Made by a program: the position numbers and the translations under genes. This document shows positions 56,326 to 64,000 of a DNA stretch of 64,000 bases, piece by piece. The first letter of the stretch is position 1, and each line of letters begins with the position of its first letter. Origin of the DNA: Bradyrhizobium sp. B097 (GTDB taxonomy: Bacteria > Pseudomonadota > Alphaproteobacteria > Rhizobiales > Xanthobacteraceae); contig NZ_CP152412.1 of assembly GCF_038957035.1 (NCBI RefSeq), positions 7,436,501 through 7,500,500 on the forward strand, given 5' to 3'. The notes below the pieces were generated by a model. It searched no databases. It was not told where the DNA came from and was given only the letters and a program-made list of their open reading frames with translations.

Positions 56326-57290
56326 GACTGTTCTCCAATTTTCGAAAGGCTGTAGTCGCCCGATGGTCCAAGGTCGGTGACAGAAGCGAGCTCGCTGAGG
56401 CGCCGTTGGGCACCACGGCCGGAAAGCACGGCGATAACGTTGATGGTCTCCGCTATCAGCGCACGCGGAACGGTGACCACGGCCTCCTGGATGAGCTGCT
56501 CGAGCCGCCGCAGCGCCCCCAACGCTGTGCCGGCGTGGATCGTGCCGATGCCGCCGGGATGGCCCGTTCCCCAGGCTTTGAGCAGATCGAGCGCCTCGGC
56601 TCCGCGGACCTCTCCGATCGGAATACGATCGGGGCGCAAGCGAAGCGAAGAGCGAACCAGGTCAGAGAGTGAGATCACGCCGTCCTTGGTCCGCAAGGCT
56701 ACCAGGTTGGGCGCCCTGCACTGAAGCTCGCGCGTATCTTCGATGAGGACAACGCGATCCGATCCCTTGGCGACCTCGGCGAGAAGCGCATTCGTCAGCG
56801 TCGTTTTGCCGGTCGAGGTGCCGCCCGCGACCAGGATGTTCTTGCGCGCCGCAACGGCATGACGAAGCACGTTCGCCTGCTCCGCGTTCATGATGCCGGC
56901 AGCGATATAGTCGTCCAGGCCAAACACGGCGATCGCGGGTTTACGGATCGCGAACGCCGGTGCGGCAACGACCGGCGGCAACAGGCCTTCGAAACGTTCG
57001 CCGGTTTCCGGCAGCTCAGCCGAAATGCGGGGCGAGCCGGGGTGAACCTCGGCACCCACATAATGTGCCACCAGCCGGACAATTCGTTCGCCGTCTGCCG
57101 CGGACAGGCTCTCGCCCGTATCGGCGAGCCCGCTCGATAGCCGGTCGATCCACAGTCGTCCATCGGGGTTAAGCATCACCTCGACCACGGACGGATCTTC
57201 CAAAAAGCCCGCGATCGCAGGTCCAAGCGCGGTGCGGAGCATGCGTGCTCCACGCAATTCGGCTTCCGAATGGAACGAATGGATTGCCAC
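56322..57290 (-). CDS. trbB: Conjugal transfer ATPase TrbB
   Basis: TrbB/VirB11 hexameric ATPase, 322 aa from a GTG start chosen because GGGGG lies 5 bases upstream; an in-frame TTG four codons earlier is the alternative. Motifs: [20 protein letters not shown] near the N-terminus, Walker [14 protein letters not shown], Asp box [12 protein letters not shown], and Walker B/His box [20 protein letters not shown] with [16 protein letters not shown]. First gene of the continuous trbBCDEJKLFGI block, with an unrelated MFS gene upstream. Confidence 0.95.
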   Translation of the reverse strand: MAIHSFHSEAELRGARMLRTALGPAIAGFLEDPSVVEVMLNPDGRLWIDRLSSGLADTGESLSAADGERIVRLVAHYVGAEVHPGSPRISAELPETGERFEGLLPPVVAAPAFAIRKPAIAVFGLDDYIAAGIMNAEQANVLRHAVAARKNILVAGGTSTGKTTLTNALLAEVAKGSDRVVLIEDTRELQCRAPNLVALRTKDGVISLSDLVRSSLRLRPDRIPIGEVRGAEALDLLKAWGTGHPGGIGTIHAGTALGALRRLEQLIQEAVVTVPRALIAETINVIAVLSGRGAQRRLSELASVTDLGPSGDYSLSKIGEQS

Positions 57291-57490
57291 AACTGCCCCC
57301 AAGGCTCACCGAGGCAGCCAAGGATCAGCGGCCTCTCATGGGGACAACTAGAAAAGGCAGAACCAGCGGCATCGCAACAATGGGAGAATGCGGTTCGTAG
57401 CCTGGCGTAGAAGAAGAAAGATCCGGAAAGAATGCTTCCGACGCGCCACAGAATGAAGGTCCAGGAGATCAGCCCGTCAACAGGCAGGCC

Positions 57491-58807
57491 TCACCACTCA
57501 GCATGTTCATCCCCCTCCAGCAGGACGAGATCGGCCGCTGGAACAACGACCTCAACCGAGCTCCGGCCGCCCGCTGCCAGGCTTATGGCAGGAGCCTCGG
57601 CCTTCCGTTTCCGGCCACCAAGCGGCGGGACGGAAAACCAGACGAGCGCTGCAAGCTGCAGCAACATGTTCACTCCGAACGCGACCTGGTAGGCAATCAA
57701 GGGATAATGCCCAGCCTCAAGAGGCCAATGCTCGAGAATCAGTCCCGTCCCGTACTGCACAACGAATGCCCAGCCAAATTGCAGGACGTTCAGGGCGCCA
57801 TTCGCGCGTGCAACGAGGTGGGTCGGGAAATAATCTCCTATGATGGCGTAGGTCAGAGCCGTAGCCGATCCAGCGACCGACACCACGAACCATGGCAGCA
57901 GCGACGGCCAGGGTGGATGCAGGATCAGCACAAGCTCGGCTCCAATCAACATCACTGCCACGGCAGCAAGGACGGCTTCCGTCTTCTTACCGCGATGGCG
58001 CACCCAGTTTGCAAGCACGCCCAGGCCTAATGCACTGAAACTCAGAGCGACCGCCATCAGGAACAATTCATTGACGAGTCTAGCTCGATTCAGCCGTTCC
58101 ACATCGCAAAGCCAGGGTGCCGCCCACAAGGACTGCAGTGCCCAGGCCGATCCGATGCAAGTCGCCGATAACGGCGCAATTCGCCAGAACCAGGCATCCG
58201 AATAGACGGTTCTCAGGCTGACGGACTTGCTGCTGGGCTGTGGCCTTGTGCGTCGTTCAGGAACCACGACATGAATTAAAACTGCGGCAAGCGCAGTCAC
58301 GGCTGCGAGCGCTCCGAACAGCCCCCTCCAGCCGAAACGGTCCAGAACCACCTCGGCAGGAGCTGTCGCTGTGACCGCCCCGAACGATCCCAGCATGATC
58401 ATAAAGCCATTTATCACGGCCATCCGTTCTTTTGGAAACCAGAGGACGATGATTTTGAGGCCAGACATCAGGGACGCGGCGCTCCCAAGTCCGATCATCG
58501 CGCGAGCGATGAGAAGCGATAGGAATCCCGTCGATAGTGCGAAGAGCGCGGCCCCCGCTGCGGCGACGGCCAAGAGCGCGCCCTGCACCCGTCGCGGTCC
58601 GAAGCGGTCGAGACACATACCGATCGGAATCTGCGCTGCCATAACCACTAGGAAATAGACTGACGTGAGCAAGCCCATCTCGGCAGCGCCAAGCCCAAGA
58701 TCGAAAGCGAGGCGGCCAGCAATCAGCGTGTTGATCGTTCGGAACAGGTACGCAAGGTAGTATCCGGCCGCAAAAGGAAGAAAAGCGCACGCTATGAGCC
58801 TCCACAT
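57491..58807 (-). CDS. MFS transporter inserted in the conjugation operon
   Basis: Major-facilitator protein, about 438 aa from MWRLIACAFLPFAAGYYLAY, with 12 membrane segments, the loop motif GMCLDRFGPRRVQ and GLKIIVLWFPKERMAVINGF. It resembles nitrate/oxalate-type or aromatic-acid MFS carriers but the substrate is unknown. The frame is open far upstream of this ATG; a TTG eleven codons earlier could be the start. It lies between the ribbon-helix-helix gene and trbB in the same direction and is not a usual member of trb operons, so it is cargo or a hitch-hiker. Its 70-residue C-terminal tail is hydrophilic. Confidence 0.85.
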   Translation of the reverse strand: MWRLIACAFLPFAAGYYLAYLFRTINTLIAGRLAFDLGLGAAEMGLLTSVYFLVVMAAQIPIGMCLDRFGPRRVQGALLAVAAAGAALFALSTGFLSLLIARAMIGLGSAASLMSGLKIIVLWFPKERMAVINGFMIMLGSFGAVTATAPAEVVLDRFGWRGLFGALAAVTALAAVLIHVVVPERRTRPQPSSKSVSLRTVYSDAWFWRIAPLSATCIGSAWALQSLWAAPWLCDVERLNRARLVNELFLMAVALSFSALGLGVLANWVRHRGKKTEAVLAAVAVMLIGAELVLILHPPWPSLLPWFVVSVAGSATALTYAIIGDYFPTHLVARANGALNVLQFGWAFVVQYGTGLILEHWPLEAGHYPLIAYQVAFGVNMLLQLAALVWFSVPPLGGRKRKAEAPAISLAAGGRSSVEVVVPAADLVLLEGDEHAEW

Positions 58808-58889
58808 TGGAAGCGGCCCAAATATGTTTTCGGGCAATACCGGCGTCGGGCTATGCTCTAGCGCACGGGTGACAGCCGGCCCAGCTGGC

Positions 58890-59552
58890 TCAGCAAAACG
58901 AGTTGGGCAGGTTCCGAAAGCTCGCCGTGCTGCCGCCCTCCCCGGCGGCAGCATTTGGCTTGGATATTTCCTCAGCGGCGGTCGTGGACAGTCCTTTCGA
59001 ATCCTGTTGTTCTTGCGTCCCAATCTTTGACGTGCCGCTGGGAGCCTCATGGGCAGCTCGACCGGCCCTGCCGAGCCGATCGATCGTCTCCTGTATCAAC
59101 GGTTGTCGGAGCCGTACCCGCCGCTCGACCTGCTCGACCAGAATCTTGAAGCGCCGCTCGCCAAGCAGGCAAGCCTCGCCCTGCTGGGATTGCGGCATGG
59201 GCGGCGTCACGGTGAGCTGATAGCGCGCGTGCAGGGCGACTGTTTCGGCAATGGTTGCGATCGCATGTTCGAGCCTGGTCATCTGACCAATCATCCGGTC
59301 CAGCTCCTCCTGGACCAGCCTTTCGGCAGGTGGCGCAGGATTAAAGAAGCGCTCCAGCGCTGTCTCGACGATCATGCTTTTACCGAGCCCCGGGCGGCTG
59401 GTTGCAGCGTCCAGTCGCTCGAACATGCTCTCGGAGAGCTGAACGGTTATCTTTCTAGTCCGCGGCGCTTCGCTCAGATTCGGCAGAGCATCCGACCCGT
59501 CACCGTTCAGGCCCGAGCTGGGCTGCGTTTCGAGGTCTCCATTGCCTTGCAT
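58890..59552 (-). CDS. Ribbon-helix-helix (CopG-like) protein of the conjugation region
   Basis: About 220 aa. A central ribbon-helix-helix domain is visible, RTRKITVQLSESMFERLDAA then GKSMIVETALERFF, followed by a helical segment with MIGQMTRLEHAIATIAETVA shared with the smaller RHH protein at 59899..60321, then a Gln/Arg-rich region and a low-complexity tail. RHH genes usually sit between traG and trbB and are thought to regulate transfer or act at oriT. Start MQGNGDLE is a choice; the frame is open 43 codons further upstream. Confidence 0.7.
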   Translation of the reverse strand: MQGNGDLETQPSSGLNGDGSDALPNLSEAPRTRKITVQLSESMFERLDAATSRPGLGKSMIVETALERFFNPAPPAERLVQEELDRMIGQMTRLEHAIATIAETVALHARYQLTVTPPMPQSQQGEACLLGERRFKILVEQVERRVRLRQPLIQETIDRLGRAGRAAHEAPSGTSKIGTQEQQDSKGLSTTAAEEISKPNAAAGEGGSTASFRNLPNSFC

Positions 59553-59898
59553 ATTCCACTTTCTTGCATTGCGGCCGTACCAGGCCACGCGACGGCGTTT
59601 CGGCCGCGACGTGGATCCGATCGAAGCCGCTGAATCGCCCGGAGCGACGGCGGGAGGAAGAAGAAGCAGGTCGGACGTCACTTCAACGGCACTGAACCAC
59701 CTTTCGTGGCCTGGCGTAGCGAAGAAAAGAAATGGCGCCCTGATTGAAGGGGGATGCGAGAGCGGTCTATTGGTCGGCCGAAATCATGATGCTTGGGCCA
59801 GCTTCCGGGTTTGCACAGCCCGTCGTTCCCTTGCGCAATTGCAGGTCCGTCATTTCAATGGGCGGCGCCGCAACATCGCCCGTCCGTCGGCACACGCT
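59553..59898. other. Gap between the two ribbon-helix-helix genes
   Basis: About 350 bases. The larger RHH gene may start within it (ATG at 59681). No other gene, and no clear oriT-like inverted repeat was recognised. Confidence 0.35.
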
Positions 59899-60321
59899 CT
59901 ACTCGGCTTTCTCAGGGGCGTGCAAATCGACGCTCACCTCTTTCAGGACGGTCGAGCCGCTTGAAAGACGCCTTCCCAGGGCCTCAACGAAACGATCATA
60001 GCGTTCGGCCCCTTTGGCGCGTGCGGCCGGGCCCGAATGCTCCGGAAGCGCCGGGGTCGAGGTCAGCCAGAATCGGATGAAGAGCGCAACCGTCTCAAGC
60101 GTGATGCTGTCATTGCGTTCCAGTCGCTCAAGAACCCGCGTGACCCGGTCCAGGCGTTTTGCGATCACCGCCTCTCGCCGGTCGGAATCATCAGGACCAA
60201 GGAACGAAGCGATGGCAGCTTCCGCAACCAGCGACTTGGGCTGCCCACGATGCTTTGCGAACGCATCGAGAGTTTTGAACGTCTCTGGGTCGAGGTAGAT
60301 GCTGAGCTGGATTTTTTTCAT
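59899..60321 (-). CDS. CopG-family ribbon-helix-helix protein
   Basis: A 140-aa protein starting MKKIQLSIYLDPETFKTLDA, then FAKHRGQPKSLVAEAAIASF, a textbook CopG ribbon-helix-helix domain (residues 1-45). The remaining part has helices with RLDRVTRVLERLERNDSITL and ALFIRFWLTSTPALPE. In Trb-type integrative elements this gene lies directly after traG, as here (11 bases). A DNA-binding accessory of the transfer region or autoregulator is likely. Confidence 0.82.
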   Translation of the reverse strand: MKKIQLSIYLDPETFKTLDAFAKHRGQPKSLVAEAAIASFLGPDDSDRREAVIAKRLDRVTRVLERLERNDSITLETVALFIRFWLTSTPALPEHSGPAARAKGAERYDRFVEALGRRLSSGSTVLKEVSVDLHAPEKAE

Positions 60322-60331
60322 TTTGGTGCGC

Positions 60332-62308
60332 TCAGAGGTCAATCCCATCATCCGGGTCGAGACTGGCGGTCCTTGCCACGCGCTGCATCGGTTCAGTCAC
60401 GGCTTGGGCATGGACGTCATCAGCATCGGCCTCGTCGAGGTCGGCATCGAACTCGTGGTCGGCGACAGGTGCCTTGACCTCGATCTCCTGATGCTGAGGC
60501 AGTTCCGGTTCGCGGCGAAGACCTCCATTCGGGTCGTCGCTCCCGTGCTTGCGCCTCGACAGGAGATGGGTTGAAGGCGCAATTGGGCTGCGGGCTGACC
60601 AATCATCCGCTCGTGCGGGAATGCTACTCAGTTGAGCTCGCGGCGGCTGCAACAGGCGCTGCTGAAACTGCGGATCCTCATAGTAACGGACCTTGGTGGC
60701 GCGTACAGGATGCAAGCCGGAGACCATCACAATCGCTTCTTTAGGTGAGAGCTGCATGACCTCGCCCGGCGTCAGCAACTGGCGAGAGGTCTCCTGACGG
60801 CTCACCATCAGATGTCCAAGCCACGGGCTCAATCTGTGCCCCGCATAGTTTTTCATCGCCCTGAGCTCGGTCGCCGTCCCGAGCGCATCCGACACGCGTT
60901 TGGCGGTGCGCTCATCATTGGTCGAGAAGGCGATCCGAACGTGGCAATTGTCGAGGATCGCGTGATTTTGACCATAGGCGCGTTCGAGCTGATTGAGGCT
61001 CTGGGTGATGAGGAAGCCGCGGATGCCATACCCGGCCATGAAGGCCAGCTGGCTCTCAAAGAAGTCGAGCCGGCCCAGCGCGGCGAACTCATCCAACATC
61101 AGCAGAAGCTTTTGTCCGCGTCGCTCGCCATCCAGGCTCTCGGTCAATCTTCGGCCGATCTGATTGAGGATGAGCCGCATCAACGGTTTGGTCCGAACGA
61201 TGTCGGAGGGGGGCACGACGAGGTAGAGTGAGACGGGCTGCACACCGTCCACCAGGTCGCGGATTCGCCAGTCACTGCGCGCGGTGATTTTCGCGACCAC
61301 GGGATCTCGGTAGAGGCCGAGGAAACTCATCGCGGTTGAGAGTACGCCCGAGCGCTCGTTCTCGCTCTTGTTGAGAAGCTCGCGCGCGGCTGAGGCAACG
61401 ACGGGATGAACGCTGGTTTTAAGATGCGGTGTCGCCAGCATTGCGTTGAGAGTGACGTCGATCGAACGGGATGGATCCGAAAGGAAATTGGCGACACCGG
61501 CGAGGGTCTTGTCGGCCTCGGCGTAGAGGACATGCAGGATCGCACCGACAAGGAGAGAGTGGCTGGTCTTTTCCCAATGATTCCGGCGTTCGAGTGCCCC
61601 TTCCGGATCGACAAGAATATCCGCAATATTCTGAGCGTCTCGCACTTCGCAGTCGCCACGGCGAATTTCGAGAAGGGGGTTGTATGCGGCACTGGCTGGA
61701 TCGGTCGGATCGAATAACAACACCGGCCCGATGCGCGAGCGCCAGCCAGAGGTCAACTGGTAGTTTTCACCCTTGATGTCGTGGACAATTGTGGAGGCGG
61801 GCCATGTCAAAAGTGTCGGTATGACAAGGCCAACGCCTTTGCCGGAGCGTGTGGGGGCAAAGCAGAGCACGTGCTCGGGCCCGTCATGCCGCAGATAACT
61901 GTCCTCGAAGCGGCCGAGTATCACGCCATCAGGCCCCAAAAGTCCGGCCCGCCTCACCTCGCGTGCATCCGCCCAGCGTGCCGAGCCGTACGTGGTGACG
62001 TTTCTCGCCTCGTGTGCGCGCAGAACGGAGAGCATCATCGCGAGTGCGATTGCCGCGAGGCCACCACTGGCGGCGATGGCGCCGCCCTCAAGGAATATTA
62101 TTGGCGCGTAAGCATCGAATTTGAACCACCAAGGGAAGAAGGCGGTCGGCTGGTAGATCGGCCAATGCCCAAGGTTGAACCAGGCGGGTCCAAGCTGTGG
62201 CTGAAAGGCAAGTCGCCACGCTGTCCATTCGGTTGCCGCCCAGAGGAACGCGAGCACGACGAGACAGACCAGGATGACTTGATGCCAAATGATCTTGGTT
62301 GCGGACAT
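60332..62308 (-). CDS. traG: Conjugal transfer coupling protein TraG
   Basis: TraG/VirD4 type IV coupling protein, 658 aa, inner-membrane ATPase that brings the relaxase-DNA complex to the mating pore. Two N-terminal membrane segments (VILVCLVVLAFLWAATEW; GGLAAIALAMMLSVLRA), YGSARWADAREVRRAGL, Walker A APTRSGKGVGLVIPTLL, and Walker B LLLMLDEFAALGRLDF with GIRGFLITQSLNQL. The last 90 residues are acidic and variable. ATG at 62308 gives the normal start. It is the first gene of the transfer block seen here; no relaxase gene lies upstream in the remaining 1.7 kb. Confidence 0.96.
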   Translation of the reverse strand: MSATKIIWHQVILVCLVVLAFLWAATEWTAWRLAFQPQLGPAWFNLGHWPIYQPTAFFPWWFKFDAYAPIIFLEGGAIAASGGLAAIALAMMLSVLRAHEARNVTTYGSARWADAREVRRAGLLGPDGVILGRFEDSYLRHDGPEHVLCFAPTRSGKGVGLVIPTLLTWPASTIVHDIKGENYQLTSGWRSRIGPVLLFDPTDPASAAYNPLLEIRRGDCEVRDAQNIADILVDPEGALERRNHWEKTSHSLLVGAILHVLYAEADKTLAGVANFLSDPSRSIDVTLNAMLATPHLKTSVHPVVASAARELLNKSENERSGVLSTAMSFLGLYRDPVVAKITARSDWRIRDLVDGVQPVSLYLVVPPSDIVRTKPLMRLILNQIGRRLTESLDGERRGQKLLLMLDEFAALGRLDFFESQLAFMAGYGIRGFLITQSLNQLERAYGQNHAILDNCHVRIAFSTNDERTAKRVSDALGTATELRAMKNYAGHRLSPWLGHLMVSRQETSRQLLTPGEVMQLSPKEAIVMVSGLHPVRATKVRYYEDPQFQQRLLQPPRAQLSSIPARADDWSARSPIAPSTHLLSRRKHGSDDPNGGLRREPELPQHQEIEVKAPVADHEFDADLDEADADDVHAQAVTEPMQRVARTASLDPDDGIDL

Positions 62309-62862
62309 GGATTGGAGATGTGGATAGCATCCTTGGCCTTTGCACAACTAAGCCCGCCCGCGCATCGCACGCGCGCGCGTCCTGGCGCGTGATTCGGTGG
62401 GTCTGCGAACGGATTGCCCGCCGTTCCCGAGGCTCCATGCGGTGGGACGATGATGCGTTGTAGAGCACAATCGAATTGATCCCAAGCCTCGATGATCTCG
62501 CATCGTATTGCGCCGGCACGATGCTCAAGCTCGCACGGCGACCTTGCCGCATTCTTGCAATATCTGCGCGAGAACGGCGATCGGATCGCACATTTGGTGC
62601 CGGTGGTTATAGCTACGCGGACCGCTGAGATAGTCCGTTGAATCGGTGCGGTTGTCCAGTTGACGTGATCGTATCAAGCCCTAACTGAAAGTCGCCGCCG
62701 GAGCCCGTTTACCTTGAGCAATCGCGCTGGCATAGCAGCTCTAAATTGCGCAAGCTCCCATCACGCCGAAGCTACAGCGCGAGATCAATTTGCAGGTCCG
62801 TGCGTGGCCGGCATTGATCGCTGGAAGGCAGAAGTGATAGATTGCAAATCCAGTTGGGGCGA
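62309..62862. other. Intergenic region upstream of traG
   Basis: About 550 bases with no recognised gene; the traG promoter should lie here. Overlapping short frames are not convincing. Confidence 0.4.
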
Positions 62863-63171
62863 CTAAAGCCAGCCGCAATGCCTTCTTCTCATCTCGTCCA
62901 TTCGGTCCGATATTGGTTTCGGGTTATCTCGGGCCAACCCGATGTCTTTTCGTATCCGATAGGACGCAGGAGCTCTCTCTATTGCTCGAGCCCGGCTCAC
63001 AGTTGAGCGGCGTATCCAAGCAACGACCCGGTCGATGAGCTGCCAGCGGTTTCTATTGGCCTGTCTATCCAGGACGGCGGCTTCAATCGCGGGTGCTGAC
63101 ATCTGCCTCAGTTGTTTCATCATCTCCAAACGAACTCGATCTTCGATGCCGCGTATGCACGTCTTCGACAT
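62863..63171 (-). CDS. Possible DUF1127 (YjiS-like) protein
   Basis: A 102-aa frame. Its second half has RWQLIDRVVAWIRRSTVSRA and RIRKDIGLARDNPKPIS, which parallels the DUF1127 pattern (hydrophobic W-rich helix, then RxLxDIGLxRxxI) common in rhizobia. The expected LxxLxDxxL piece before DIGL is degraded (ERAPASYRIRKDIGL). It could be an intact divergent member or a decaying copy. Function unknown; some members influence RNA or phosphate metabolism. Confidence 0.45.
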   Translation of the reverse strand: MSKTCIRGIEDRVRLEMMKQLRQMSAPAIEAAVLDRQANRNRWQLIDRVVAWIRRSTVSRARAIERAPASYRIRKDIGLARDNPKPISDRMDEMRRRHCGWL

Positions 63172-64000
63172 CGACCGTCCAACAGTGCCCCTTCAGTCGC
63201 TCAATCCGGTTGCGACTCAAGCAGTGCCTCAAGATCTGTATCTCCTAACGAATATTTCATCCGGATTGATGCATTTGACGGCACGTTGACGCTTAAATCC
63301 TGCGTTCAGGTGCCACGTTCGCCCGATCTTGGCGGGCCGGGTTAAGACCCGGCGTGTGGCCGCAATTGCCCAATGGGCTCGGCCGGTCGCGTCTTCAACA
63401 ACCTGGCCCCGACGCTGCGAGAGCTTCCTTCGTGCCGAGATGTCCGTCGCCCCTGACGTGAGCGGTCGGATACGACAACGAGACCCACATGGCTGGTTCA
63501 ACGTTGCTAAACAACGGCGATCCTCACCCCGACGCCAGTGGCATCCCAGACTTGGGGCAACTGGTCGCGACCCTGCACGCTCCATCTAAACCGACTTACT
63601 GGCAAGGAGCGCGCCTTGAGAAAAGGCTGGGTCGTGCTTAAACGCAGTGTCGGCATGCGGCGGGCAGGCAGAAGTCTCCCTCGTGACGGATGCCGGAACA
63701 GCGCGCTTGCGCGAGCTTTGTGGTCGCTTTGATGCAGTTAGGCGCTTTTAAGCGGCGACATACTGAGCACCGGCTGGCCCTGTTCGATTACACGAGCGAT
63801 CGTGCAAGTACAGCTTGGCTTGTGGCATATGTTTCGTCGTCCGCAGATCGAACGCGTGGACGTCGAGCCGAAGATCGGAACAATAAAGCCGGTGGAGTGA
63901 GCAGGCACGGCTTGTTGTGCGGCCCGCCCCGTCATCGATGCACATCTTCTCTCTCAAAAGCTGTGTCGGCTGTAGTGGCTCAAGGAGAGGTCGCCAAGGT
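63172..64000. other. Gene-poor right end of the window
   Basis: No recognisable gene. Near 63302-63320 the minus strand carries TGGCACCTGAACGCAGG, a near copy of the motif at 5917-5935. Minus-strand frames at 63229..63585 and 63738..63957 have no known motif. Confidence 0.4.

Noticed and set aside
1..64000. CRISPR arrays, rRNA genes, group II introns
   Set aside because: No regularly spaced repeats, rRNA-like sequence or intron-encoded reverse transcriptase pattern was seen on either strand.

Overview
The window looks like part of the symbiosis island of a Bradyrhizobium-type nitrogen-fixing soybean/legume symbiont. The call rests on the combination of a NodV/NodW-like two-component system, noeL-nolK fucose genes for Nod factor, a nodM/glmS copy, a NopT-type type III effector, an almost consensus nod box, NifA/sigma-54 promoter elements, a nif-type ferredoxin, an uptake-hydrogenase (hup-hyp) cluster and a Trb-type conjugation operon, all separated by long AT-richer, gene-poor stretches with many decayed genes. 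No rRNA, tRNA or CRISPR array was seen.

Layout. 0.1-5.6 kb: fdxN-sufB-sufC-sufD-sufS on the minus strand, preceded by a sigma-54-like -24/-12 element and a TGT-N10-ACA NifA site, so iron-sulfur assembly here is probably switched on with nitrogen fixation. 6.1-7.2 kb: alanine dehydrogenase with a strong terminator. 8.0-21.7 kb: one long minus-strand hydrogenase run, hupSLCDF-G-H-(I)-(J)-K-hypABFCDE, with a sigma-54 element before hupS. It is damaged in the middle: the hupI rubredoxin position holds an ORF without cysteine pairs, hupJ is only a C-terminal stub, and hupG is diverged. 21.9-24.1 kb: a frameshifted serine-hydrolase pseudogene and a modA-modB remnant without modC.

24.6-28 kb: a Rieske oxygenase, its FAD/2Fe-2S reductase and a GntR regulator, with two TGTATACA palindromes before the oxygenase; the oxygenase frame is fused upstream to a decayed AlpA-like helix-turn-helix gene. 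28.9-30.6 kb: a nod box, a small ORF and dctA. 31.5-35.3 kb: nodV, nodW and a single-domain response regulator. 36.3-37.2 kb: a broken, tts-box-preceded pair of ORFs that look like type III effector material. 37.5-44.3 kb: nodM, then noeL-nolK, then an MFS gene with an in-frame stop. 44.4-45.7 kb: nopT with a tts-like box.

46.8-47.7 kb: remnants of a Tn554-like integrase module abutting the end of the conjugation region. 47.6-62.3 kb: minus-strand traG, two ribbon-helix-helix genes, an inserted MFS transporter, then trbBCDEJ(K)LFGI and two DUF2274 genes. The mating-pore genes look intact, but no relaxase is visible in the window. The last 1.7 kb holds only a possible DUF1127 protein.

Taken together, NodVW senses plant flavonoids, NodM/NoeL/NolK supply sugars for the Nod factor, NopT and possibly one more effector are exported to the host, DctA feeds bacteroids with dicarboxylates, FdxN/Suf and Hup/Hyp support nitrogenase and hydrogen recycling, and Trb/TraG may move the island. 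All functions are inferred from protein patterns read by eye; no database search was run.
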